Source of the DNA: Woeseia sp.
GTDB taxonomy: Bacteria; Pseudomonadota; Gammaproteobacteria; Steroidobacterales; Woeseiaceae
Direction of reading: 5' to 3'
Assembly (NCBI GenBank): GCA_021773015.1
Contig: JAJFKW010000001.1
Span: 2,153,305 to 2,217,304 of the forward strand
Length of the DNA: 64,000 bases
The position numbers and the translations under genes were made by a program. A model generated the notes under the pieces. The model was not told the origin of the DNA. It searched no databases and worked only from the letters and a program-made list of their open reading frames with translations. Positions 48,071 through 55,855 of the stretch are shown in pieces (positions within the stretch are counted from its first letter, which is position 1; each line of letters starts with the position of its first letter).

Positions 48071-48829
48071 GAATCCGTAGTAGCCGAATTTGGACTTGAC
48101 GTTCACCCATTCGCGAAGATGGCGCACCTCGTCCGTATCCGCTACATTCGAAAATTGCTTATCGCCATCACGTAAAGCACGGAATGCGGCTTCCAACGCT
48201 CTATAGCGTTCTCTTTCGATACCCGCTCGACGTAAGCCGATGGTATTGAGCCGGTAGTGGCAAATCGGTTCACCACCAATGATTGCGTAGGGAAGTGCGT
48301 CCTTACGCAGTGGTATGTAACCTGCCACCATGCTGTATGCACCGACGCGTAGAAATTGATGCGCTCCAGCATAGCCACCCATGATTGCATTTCGGCCGAC
48401 ATCCACGTGCCCGCCCAAAACAACGCCGTTAGTTAGAATTACGTTGTCAGCGACGTCACAATCGTGGCCGACGTGTGCGCCGGCCATGAAATAGCAACCG
48501 GAGCCAACCTTCGTTGTCGCTCCAGGCAAGTAGGCACGATTGACTGTGACGCCCTCACGCATTTTGTTGTTGTTGCCGATAATGACCCAGGTTTCCGACC
48601 CATCGAAAGCGGTGTGTTGTGGGTGGCCGCCAATAACCGCGCCGGAGTCGATACTGTTGTTCTTTCCAATTCGCGAAAATTGACGAATACTGACGTGCGA
48701 TCCAAGCACCGTTCCCGTGCCGATTTGTACATCGCCCTCGACGACGGTATACGGTCCGATCTCGACGTTGTCGTCGATATCTGCGTCATCGGCGATGATG
48801 GCGGTTTCGTGAATGAGTGACTTTGACAT
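48056..48829 (-). CDS. lpxA: UDP-N-acetylglucosamine acyltransferase LpxA (solitary copy)
   Basis: From the ATG at 48829 the protein has 257 residues, the LpxA length. The N-terminal two thirds are hexapeptide repeats of a left-handed beta-helix (VEIGPYTVVEGDVQIGTGT and so on); the catalytic His is His122 in HVGHDCDV, close to His125 of E. coli; a helical C-terminal domain follows (GLRRAGIERERYRALEAAF). LpxA adds the first acyl chain of lipid A. The usual partners lpxD, fabZ and lpxB are absent here. It may be the only copy in a rearranged genome or a second, diverged paralogue. No strong ribosome-binding site is visible; longer frames to 48874 look spurious. Confidence 0.85.
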   Translation of the reverse strand: MSKSLIHETAIIADDADIDDNVEIGPYTVVEGDVQIGTGTVLGSHVSIRQFSRIGKNNSIDSGAVIGGHPQHTAFDGSETWVIIGNNNKMREGVTVNRAYLPGATTKVGSGCYFMAGAHVGHDCDVADNVILTNGVVLGGHVDVGRNAIMGGYAGAHQFLRVGAYSMVAGYIPLRKDALPYAIIGGEPICHYRLNTIGLRRAGIERERYRALEAAFRALRDGDKQFSNVADTDEVRHLREWVNVKSKFGYYGFAKAK

Positions 48830-49004
48830 AGGCAATTGATGACAATCGATGATGGACTTATGCTGATATAACAATGGATCTCAACGCATAATGCAAACAA
48901 TAACCGGGTCTGAGTGACATCGCGGCCCGTTGCAAAAAGTACCATCGTGGTTTGACCTAAACTTGCACCACCGAATTTCCAGATTAGTTCACGGGAGTCT
49001 GAAC

Positions 49005-49508
49005 ATGGGACGTTGGCGCCCACCCGCCCCGCTTACCTCGCCGTATATCACCCCAACAGGGTTTGCGGCGTTGCAGAAAGAGCTCGAAGACATTTGGCTT
49101 CGTCGCCGTGATGTCGTCAAGGCGCTTGCGGAAGCAGCAGCCGAAGGTGATCGGTCGGAAAATGCCGAGTACATATATCGCAAGAAGGAGCTTGGGGGAC
49201 TCGACAGACGCATCCGATACCTACAAAAGCGTCTCCCAGCATTGAATGTGGTTCGAGAATCGCCGAACGGAGAAGCAATTTTCTTTGGCGCTTATGTCGA
49301 GGTAAGCGACGCTAACGGGGATGTCTCTCGTTATCGAATTGTCGGGCCCGATGAAACCGATGCAAAAACCTCGGCCATTAGTATCGACTCGCCGCTTGCG
49401 AAAGCACTGCTGTCGAAACGAATAGATGACGATGCGTCCCTGGATATAGGTGGCCAAACGACAACGGTCACCGTGACTTCTATCCGCTACGATGGCCCGC
49501 AAGATTGA
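49005..49508 (+). CDS. greB: Transcription elongation factor GreB
   Basis: The ATG at 49005 with GGGAG 7 nt upstream gives 167 residues, the GreB length. The N-terminal coiled coil carries the acidic tip EGDRSENAEYIYRKKEL, and the following DRRIRYLQKRL matches GreB rather than GreA. The C-terminal FKBP-like domain has FFGAYVEVSD, YRIVGPDE and SIDSPLAKALL. GreB binds the RNA polymerase secondary channel and stimulates cleavage of backtracked transcripts. An earlier ATG-like start at 48930 adds a piece not seen in the family. Confidence 0.95.
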   Translation: MGRWRPPAPLTSPYITPTGFAALQKELEDIWLRRRDVVKALAEAAAEGDRSENAEYIYRKKELGGLDRRIRYLQKRLPALNVVRESPNGEAIFFGAYVEVSDANGDVSRYRIVGPDETDAKTSAISIDSPLAKALLSKRIDDDASLDIGGQTTTVTVTSIRYDGPQD

Positions 49509-49524
49509 GGTGACCGCGTGGCAT

Positions 49525-49551
49525 GAGGGATCCCGAAACTCGGGACCCCTC
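49525..49551. terminator. Hairpin between converging greB and DUF5666 genes
   Basis: GAGGGATCCCGA-AAC-TCGGGACCCCTC forms a 12-bp stem with one mismatch and a three-base loop. It lies 17 nt after the greB stop and 44 nt after the end of the opposite gene. There is no clear T-run, but the position between converging genes suits a two-way terminator. Confidence 0.6.
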
Positions 49552-49594
49552 TACGTCAGCATACGCTAACCGACAATCTCAAGACTTTGGAAGC

Positions 49595-51067
49595 CTAGAA
49601 TTCTACTTCGAATTCCACTTCCGTCGCGGTAATTGCCATACTCGACACTTCTGTGCCATCTGCTTTGACCAGTGAGTTCACCGCAACTCGATTGAAAAAG
49701 TCTGCTTCTGATATCACCAAGTCATTTTCGTCACGAAAAACAGTACCGCCGTTCGTGTTGATGGTGACACCGAGTACCGTATACGACGTAGCACCGACCG
49801 TTTCCACAAATCCCTGCAGTTCAGCTTCGTTGTCTGGATCCTCGCGTTCAAGAATTGTCGCCAATACTCCACCGCTGCCCGCCGGAAATTCGTCTCCGCG
49901 AACTTCGATGTAGTCGCCAGCATTGATGGCGGCTAAGGTCAGTGGTTCAACATCGGCGTTACTCTTGTCTTCGAGCCGTGTCAACGCATCGACTGTCACC
50001 GTGATGCCCAAGACCACCAGCGAGTCATTTGCGGCGTCAACGGAATCTACATTCGCTGTCGCGCGGACCGCCTTAGCTCTCCTGATGTCGATCTTAGTCG
50101 CAACCAACACACCATTGCTGTCGATGTCACCTTCGGCTTCAACTTTTATGTTCAAACCAAGATCTCCGGCCACACCACCTTCAAACACGGTCGAAGCCGT
50201 GGTCGTGACAGGGAAGCCCGCAACGTCGAAATCTGTTGCTGATACAAAGCGGGTGATGAACCCTTCGATTTCCAGCCTATCGCCATCATTGCCGCCCGGC
50301 ACCAGTGCCTCGAGCTCGACGCGAGCAGCGACCAATTCGCCGTTGGCGTTTAGCATTAGGCCCTTCGCTTCGACAAAGTCGCCGTCGCTTATCTGCCCAC
50401 CGGGGAAGTTGTCGAGCATCGCGTTGGTAAAATCGACAACCAGGTCGCGAAGATTAAAACGCATATTTGTATTATCGAGACTCGCAACCGTGCCATGGAC
50501 TTCAAACTGAGTTCCAGCGGGTTTCGGTTCTATACGCGTCGCGACGATGTCGCCGTTTGCATTGATCTGCCCACTGACCTCAACAATCTGCCCAATGCTG
50601 ACACCCTCAAGCGACGCTGGACTGAAACTATCGTCGAAGGACGTCTCAGGGCTTACCAACACAAGCTGACCGAGGACGGTTAAAGTGTTGCCCGGCAGAT
50701 CAATACTTTCGACCGGCCCTGTGACAAGATCATCGAAGAGCACGGTGTCCGCAGTACCCGTTAAGCCGTCGTCGTCGATCGTACCAACAACCACCACCAC
50801 GTCACCAACGCTTAGATCCGCCTGAGTTCCAGGCGCATCATTAATCGTGAAGGCTGCTGCATCGGTATTGTAAGTAACGCCGTTGACAATGATGCTGCCG
50901 AAATTCGAGACAGGACCAACGGCAAATCCGTTGCGTCCTATCCCACCGGTTGGCGGTTGCGGTGGATTCGCGGCTAGGCCAGCACCATCTCCGCCACCAC
51001 CACAGGCACCTAGGCCTGCAAGCACGGCTAAGATCGCAGTTGTAACTGTTATTCGGAGCGCGTTCAT
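49595..51067 (-). CDS. DUF5666-repeat lipoprotein
   Basis: This 490-residue protein has a lipoprotein signal with lipobox LGAC (Cys about residue 22) followed by a Gly-rich linker, so it is lipid-anchored in the envelope. The rest is a series of about six beta-rich repeats of 65-70 residues of the DUF5666 type, each with a GxVxxID or VEGxI-like start and a DGxxVEARG- or DYIEVRG-like strand. The repeats resemble small OB-like barrels. Function is not known. It overlaps the DUF6502 gene by ATGA; the two genes are found together in many Gamma- and Betaproteobacteria. Confidence 0.88.
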   Translation of the reverse strand: MNALRITVTTAILAVLAGLGACGGGGDGAGLAANPPQPPTGGIGRNGFAVGPVSNFGSIIVNGVTYNTDAAAFTINDAPGTQADLSVGDVVVVVGTIDDDGLTGTADTVLFDDLVTGPVESIDLPGNTLTVLGQLVLVSPETSFDDSFSPASLEGVSIGQIVEVSGQINANGDIVATRIEPKPAGTQFEVHGTVASLDNTNMRFNLRDLVVDFTNAMLDNFPGGQISDGDFVEAKGLMLNANGELVAARVELEALVPGGNDGDRLEIEGFITRFVSATDFDVAGFPVTTTASTVFEGGVAGDLGLNIKVEAEGDIDSNGVLVATKIDIRRAKAVRATANVDSVDAANDSLVVLGITVTVDALTRLEDKSNADVEPLTLAAINAGDYIEVRGDEFPAGSGGVLATILEREDPDNEAELQGFVETVGATSYTVLGVTINTNGGTVFRDENDLVISEADFFNRVAVNSLVKADGTEVSSMAITATEVEFEVEF

Positions 51068-51891
51068 TGGGTCTTCTCCTTGGAAATTCTTTCTTCCGTT
51101 GCAAATAAGCTAATGCCCACCCGGGCAGAATTCGTGTTCATTTGGTTGTCAGGTTTCGCGTGTTTAGTAAGCCAGTCATCGATTTCTTCGAGAAATTCCT
51201 GGCCACGTTTGTCTATGTATTCGCGGAAAGCTGGAATTGCAGAAACGGGAATCGATGCGTTGTCGGCGAAACCACCAAAGCGCGGCTCACCGGAGTCATT
51301 TAGAAAAACGTTGTTATTCATTGTCTCGATCACATCGTGAATGCGATCTACCGCGAATCGAATATTTTCGTCGTCTGCAATCGACGGTTGGTAGTAACGG
51401 CGCAGCACTTGCAATTCTCCGGATGGCAGTCGCTCGATGGCTTTTGACTTAAGCAGCTCTTTCAGCATTGTCGCCATCGCAATGTCGCCACTGTATGCCG
51501 CGCAAAGGCTCTCGAAACTCGGGACTGGTCCAGCTTCCTTCAATTGAAGTGGTTTTGATTCGTCATCAAGATACCGCGTATCTTGAAACCATCCGGAGAG
51601 CACCCGCGTCGCGTCGGTGGTTTTACCTTTCACATCCGGTTCATCGTCATCCAGCAAATCTCTCTGTCGTTTAACTTCCTTGCGACTTACTCCGGTCAAA
51701 ATTGACACTCGGGAAGTATTCGTAGGCCTACCGTTGATGCCGAATTCTTCGGTAGCCGCTTGTACGAATATCGATTTGGACAATTCCGAAAACTCCCGCC
51801 AGGTCATACCGCAACGCAGCAACATCGATGCAAGCGGGCGCAGTACCCTGCGACAAGCAGAATGAATCACTGTTTTACGACGATCTTCCAT
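51064..51891 (-). CDS. DUF6502 family protein, probably DNA-binding
   Basis: The ATG at 51891 gives 275 residues; an in-frame start at 51912 would lie inside the palindrome and lacks family similarity. The N-terminal third has ACRRVLRPLASMLLRCGMTWREF and NTSRVSILTGVSRKEVKR, the latter reading as a helix-turn-helix recognition segment. The C-terminal part is helical with a motif-poor middle. The family is uncharacterised and regularly coupled to DUF5666 proteins, as here. I infer a regulator that may act on its own promoter, given the palindrome two bases before the start codon. Confidence 0.82.
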   Translation of the reverse strand: MEDRRKTVIHSACRRVLRPLASMLLRCGMTWREFSELSKSIFVQAATEEFGINGRPTNTSRVSILTGVSRKEVKRQRDLLDDDEPDVKGKTTDATRVLSGWFQDTRYLDDESKPLQLKEAGPVPSFESLCAAYSGDIAMATMLKELLKSKAIERLPSGELQVLRRYYQPSIADDENIRFAVDRIHDVIETMNNNVFLNDSGEPRFGGFADNASIPVSAIPAFREYIDKRGQEFLEEIDDWLTKHAKPDNQMNTNSARVGISLFATEERISKEKTQ

Positions 51892-51893
51892 AG

Positions 51894-51928
51894 TTGGGTA
51901 AATTATACCCAATTGTGCTATTAGTCAA
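51894..51928 (-). promoter_or_regulatory. Promoter with overlapping palindrome, near-leaderless
   Basis: On the minus strand TTGACT (51923-51928), 15 bases, and a perfect TATAAT (51902-51907) form a promoter whose transcript would begin only a few bases before the DUF6502 ATG. A perfect inverted repeat TTGGGTA-AATTA-TACCCAA (51894-51912) covers the -10 box. A protein bound there would block transcription; the mRNA has no room for a Shine-Dalgarno. Confidence 0.55.
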
Positions 51929-52020
51929 CTCGTGTAAACGTCAATGTGCAGGACTGCTGGCGCCCAGCGAGCAAATTCAGGCCACCCTACTGATGCTTTT
52001 TGTAGTAAAAAGATACGCTT

Positions 52021-53625
52021 ATGATGCGATTACTGACCGCAAGCGGATTTCTCATCTGCGCAATTTTAGGTGCAGCCGGGTGCACCGACTCCGCCAAGAA
52101 TACAGATTCTGTTAACCAACGAGATGTGATCCGTCGCGGTAACATAGAGCCCGCAGAAACGCTTGATCCGGCGCTTGCTGAGCAGGTGCACACATTCAAC
52201 ATTCTCATAGACCTGTACGAAGGCCTGGTCGCAGAAGCAGCGGATGGTCAGATCGTGCCGGGCGTTGCCGAGTCTTGGTCGGTTAGCGAAGACGGGCTGG
52301 TATACACCTTCAAATTGCGAGCCGCAGCCCGTTGGTCGAACGGCGAACGGCTCATCGCCAATGACTTTGTAAACGGGTTACGTCGTGTTGCGTCATCCTC
52401 AACGCCGTCCGGTTTCGCATTCTTATTGGAGCCTATTGTAAACTTCGCGCGCGTAAAATCCGGCGATCTACCGGTCACCGATCTTGGCGTTTCTGCGATT
52501 GATGAATCAACTTTAGCTATTCGGTTATCAAAGCCCACTGGCTATTTCCTAGGCGTGCTCGCGATGCCGATCGCATTTCCGCTTTATGGAGATGGCTCGA
52601 ATCAACTGCATTTTCAAGAACCAAGGAAATTCATCGGCAACGGCGCTTACGTCTTAGCGGAACATAGCATTGGCGGCCCTAGCCGCCTCAAACGGAACGA
52701 TCTTTATTGGGAGGCACATTCAGTAGAGATTTCTGAGGTGGTTTATTTTCCTGTGGTGGACGAGGTTGCCGAGCTAAACATGTATCGGTCAGGCGAGCTG
52801 GACATTACAGCCTCGATTCCGCCCAACCACATCGCCATTGCCAGAAAAGAAAATCCGGACGAAATCAGAATCGCACCATCGCTTGCCCTTTACTATCTCG
52901 CTTTCGATCTCACGGAACCGCCATTCGACAATATCGAGCTACGCCAAGCACTATCGATCGCGATTGATCGCGAACAACTAACCGCACTGTTAGGTCGAGG
53001 AGAACAACCGGCATTTGGTATCGTTCCAGAGGGTGTCGCAAATTACCGCGGGCCGAAATACGCATGGCAGAGCGCGACGCAAGAAGAGCGGCACGACATC
53101 GCACGAGAACTATATGAATTCGCCGGTTATACCGCTAAAAACCCGTTACGTATGAAATTGACCTACGACGTCGGCAGTATTCACGAACAAGTTGCTTTGG
53201 CCGTCAGCGCAATGTGGAAGGAAGTCCTCGGCGTGGAAACAGAACTCGACAAAAAGGAATGGAAGTACTTTCTCGACACGCGAGAAAATCGGTCAGCTTG
53301 GCAAGTCATGCGATTTAGTTGGTTTGGCGACTACAATGACGCGACAACCTTTTCAGACATCTTTTATTCAGCAAGCGCGCAAAACCTGCCGCGTTACGCA
53401 AACGCCGAATACGATCGTCTAATAAGCGACGCTACAGTACAAACGAACATTGCAAAACGTGCAGTTTTGCTTCAGCAAGCGGAACAGTTGCTCTTGGACG
53501 ACTACCCGATAGCACCTCTATATTTTTACGTTAGCAAGCATATGGTAAAGCCATACGTGATTGGTTTTGAAGGCAATATTTTAGACAGACACCCGAGCAA
53601 GTATTTGCGTTTTGAGAGGCGGTAA
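52021..53625 (+). CDS. Peptide-binding lipoprotein (OppA/SBP_bac_5 family)
   Basis: The 534-residue protein has a lipoprotein-type signal ending AAGC (Cys21) and the family pattern of periplasmic oligopeptide receptors: NIEPAETLDPALA at the mature start, SVSEDGLVYTFKLR, RWSNGERLIANDFVNGLRR (the SBP_bac_5 signature), and ELRQALSIAIDREQL. These receptors deliver peptides to Opp/Dpp ABC importers. No permease or ATPase gene is next to it, so it is an orphan receptor here. Two adjacent ATGs could start it. It is divergent from the DUF6502 gene. Confidence 0.92.
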   Translation: MMRLLTASGFLICAILGAAGCTDSAKNTDSVNQRDVIRRGNIEPAETLDPALAEQVHTFNILIDLYEGLVAEAADGQIVPGVAESWSVSEDGLVYTFKLRAAARWSNGERLIANDFVNGLRRVASSSTPSGFAFLLEPIVNFARVKSGDLPVTDLGVSAIDESTLAIRLSKPTGYFLGVLAMPIAFPLYGDGSNQLHFQEPRKFIGNGAYVLAEHSIGGPSRLKRNDLYWEAHSVEISEVVYFPVVDEVAELNMYRSGELDITASIPPNHIAIARKENPDEIRIAPSLALYYLAFDLTEPPFDNIELRQALSIAIDREQLTALLGRGEQPAFGIVPEGVANYRGPKYAWQSATQEERHDIARELYEFAGYTAKNPLRMKLTYDVGSIHEQVALAVSAMWKEVLGVETELDKKEWKYFLDTRENRSAWQVMRFSWFGDYNDATTFSDIFYSASAQNLPRYANAEYDRLISDATVQTNIAKRAVLLQQAEQLLLDDYPIAPLYFYVSKHMVKPYVIGFEGNILDRHPSKYLRFERR

Positions 53626-53759
53626 TTAGCGAATACCCAATTTCGTTACAAGATGATATACCGTTGCCCGAATGATGAAATTCGCAATGTATCGATTCCC
53701 TCACCACACATCGCGGTAGCATGCAGCGATGATTCACCAATGTTTGGAATAGGACCTAT

Positions 53760-54593
53760 ATGCCACGCATACTTGATTTCAATGGACAGGACGTTACTCG
53801 CACCGTCACCGTCGCATCGATAATTGATTCCAAAAACGGCGATGCGCAACTGACTCAGGTTACCGCAGGAACGGCTGACGAAGCCGCAGCCGCGGAAGCT
53901 GCTGGAATTGAAATGGTTGCTTGCATGGCGCAAAGCGTTGCGACGGTACGGCAAGGGTCGAGACAGATATTTGTTACGGCCGCGATCGACTTTTCTGGCG
54001 CGGTCAGTGACGACGAATTATTAGGTGTCGCTTTTACGGCACTCGCTGACGGCGCAGATGCCGTCATTACTGCACGTCATCCAAAGTGCGTAAAAAGACT
54101 TACTGATGAAGACGTTCCGACAATGGGACACCTGGGTTTCATCCCGAAAAAGTCGACATTGTATGGCGGTGTTCGGGCGGTCGGCAAGACCGCAACCGAG
54201 GCTATTGAGCTTTGGGATCAGTTTCGACGTCTCGAAGATGCCGGCGCTTTTGCAGTGGAGTGTGAGCTGATTCCCGAGCAAGTTATGACGGAAATATATG
54301 AGCGCACCGGCCTAGTGACTATTTCACTGGGATCTGGGCGCAATGCTGACGTCATATTTCTTTTCACTTCCGACATATGCGGTGAAAGCCCACGCGTGCC
54401 TCGGCATGCTCGCGCTTATGCGGATCTTGCCGCGTTGCACGCAAAAATTGTTGAGGGACGAATCCTTGCGTTGTCTGGGTTCCGAGCTGACGTCATCGCG
54501 AAAAGGTACCCGTCTGATGCTGAAATTTCGGGTATTGACTCGAACGAGTTTGCCCGCTTTCTGGAAATGCTGGGCAAGAACAATCAATTGTAG
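53760..54593 (+). CDS. PanB-like (ketopantoate hydroxymethyltransferase family) protein, divergent
   Basis: A 277-residue TIM-barrel protein with AGGA 6 nt before the ATG. The C-terminal half matches PanB well: VPTMGHLGFIPKKSTLYGG, VRAVGKTATEA, DAGAFAVECELIPEQV and ERTGLVTISLGSGRNADV. The N-terminal third differs: the usual AYDYP and GDSLGM segments that hold magnesium-binding Asp residues are replaced by SIIDSKNGDA and ACMAQSVATV. So the reaction may differ from pantothenate synthesis; another aldol-type C-C bond reaction is plausible. No panC or panD is near. It is followed by a convergent NTF2-like gene. Confidence 0.8.
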   Translation: MPRILDFNGQDVTRTVTVASIIDSKNGDAQLTQVTAGTADEAAAAEAAGIEMVACMAQSVATVRQGSRQIFVTAAIDFSGAVSDDELLGVAFTALADGADAVITARHPKCVKRLTDEDVPTMGHLGFIPKKSTLYGGVRAVGKTATEAIELWDQFRRLEDAGAFAVECELIPEQVMTEIYERTGLVTISLGSGRNADVIFLFTSDICGESPRVPRHARAYADLAALHAKIVEGRILALSGFRADVIAKRYPSDAEISGIDSNEFARFLEMLGKNNQL

Positions 54594-54625
54594 CTTTTCA
54601 CGGATCTCGCAGCCGCCCGACTCTG

Positions 54626-55654
54626 CTATGCGTCCGCAACTTGTTCGGCAAGGCGTTCGAAAAGGTCGACACCAAACTGACGAAACAGATGAACCATATC
54701 CACGAATACCCAATTTTCGATGTAACGATCGTTCTCAAGTTTCCAGACATCGATGCCATTGAACTCAATCGGTCGGCCAGTGGCTTGGCAATCGAGATAC
54801 TGACCAGTATGCGTCGCTAGGACGCCAGCCCAGCCGGGCCCGCCACTGTAGCTACCTTCTGCGATAAGTGCGTCTAGATCCTGAACTTGTCTGTCCGGAT
54901 AAGCGCGTAGCCAATGCTTCTGATGGTTATTTTCGAAGTCCTTGAAACTCAAACAGGCACCAATGCCACCAGGGCCGTACCAGTGTACTTTTGGATCGAA
55001 GTAGTCCGCCATGCCCATACTTTGCAGATCGGCTTGATCATAGTTGTTAAGTCCGTCAAAAATAAAATCGCGAATGTGTTGTAGCGTGTGGGCGGAGATG
55101 TCAGCGTCCTGTGGCCCAAGCAGAATGCCATCGTCTGCTGAAGGGGGCGGATAGAGGCCATCGATGCCGCGGCTCGGTGGAAGCACTTCAAATCCAGCTT
55201 GCTGCATCAGATCAATTTGATCAATTAGGAAATAAGTCTCGACAAATACACCGTCCTCAAGCCGGCAAAATTCGCCCCAGCGAATACTGACCTTCTGCTT
55301 ATTGGCGGGAATCGTCAGGTAGTCTCTTGTGAATGTAGCGTTGAAATAGCCAGTTCCGCAGACCCACATCCGACCGTCCCGCAACCCGTCAACCCGACCG
55401 CTAGATTTGCCACCGAAAAAGACGTGCGTTTGGCGTTGCATGTCTGGGAATGAATGCAATAGCGGCAGCCAATAGCGCTTCGCAAAAGCCTCCCGGCCTT
55501 GCAGATTATTTATGGGATCGGGGCCGTGCCAAACATGGTCAGGGTGCAGATTTCGTTCGACAGCGGTTTGTACGTCGCGATCGGGTGCGGCTTCCAGGGA
55601 CTGCCAGAAGTCCCAGACCTGGCGTTTGTTTTGTTGATTTTGGTCGTGGCTCAC
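54626..55654 (-). CDS. Double NTF2/SnoaL-like protein
   Basis: The start is a GTG at 55654; no strong Shine-Dalgarno is visible. The 342-residue protein contains two NTF2-like (SnoaL) cone domains in tandem, about residues 10-150 and 190-335. Each has a HPDHVWHGPDPIN- or DPKVHWYGPGGIG-like strand and ends with ETYFLIDQIDLMQQAG or ENWVFVDMVHLFRQFG. SnoaL-like folds serve as small-molecule cyclases, isomerases or dehydratases, and as binding proteins. Two fused domains of this length match the protein at 58442-59476, so they are paralogues. Substrate unknown. Confidence 0.85.
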   Translation of the reverse strand: MSHDQNQQNKRQVWDFWQSLEAAPDRDVQTAVERNLHPDHVWHGPDPINNLQGREAFAKRYWLPLLHSFPDMQRQTHVFFGGKSSGRVDGLRDGRMWVCGTGYFNATFTRDYLTIPANKQKVSIRWGEFCRLEDGVFVETYFLIDQIDLMQQAGFEVLPPSRGIDGLYPPPSADDGILLGPQDADISAHTLQHIRDFIFDGLNNYDQADLQSMGMADYFDPKVHWYGPGGIGACLSFKDFENNHQKHWLRAYPDRQVQDLDALIAEGSYSGGPGWAGVLATHTGQYLDCQATGRPIEFNGIDVWKLENDRYIENWVFVDMVHLFRQFGVDLFERLAEQVADA

Positions 55655-55855
55655 AGGAAACGCATCCTTATTGGCGGCTGAGAAATTGACGACTAGCGCG
55701 GCGCATTTTCATTCATTTTGACTTCGAATGCAAAGCACAGTACAAGAGATATGGAAACGGCATTTTTCGATTTCAGATCAGCAGGCCGGGTCGTTGCCAG
55801 ACAGCAACGATCAGTGTATTGCTAAAGCCAAAGAGTGCGGAATGACGTTGAGCAG

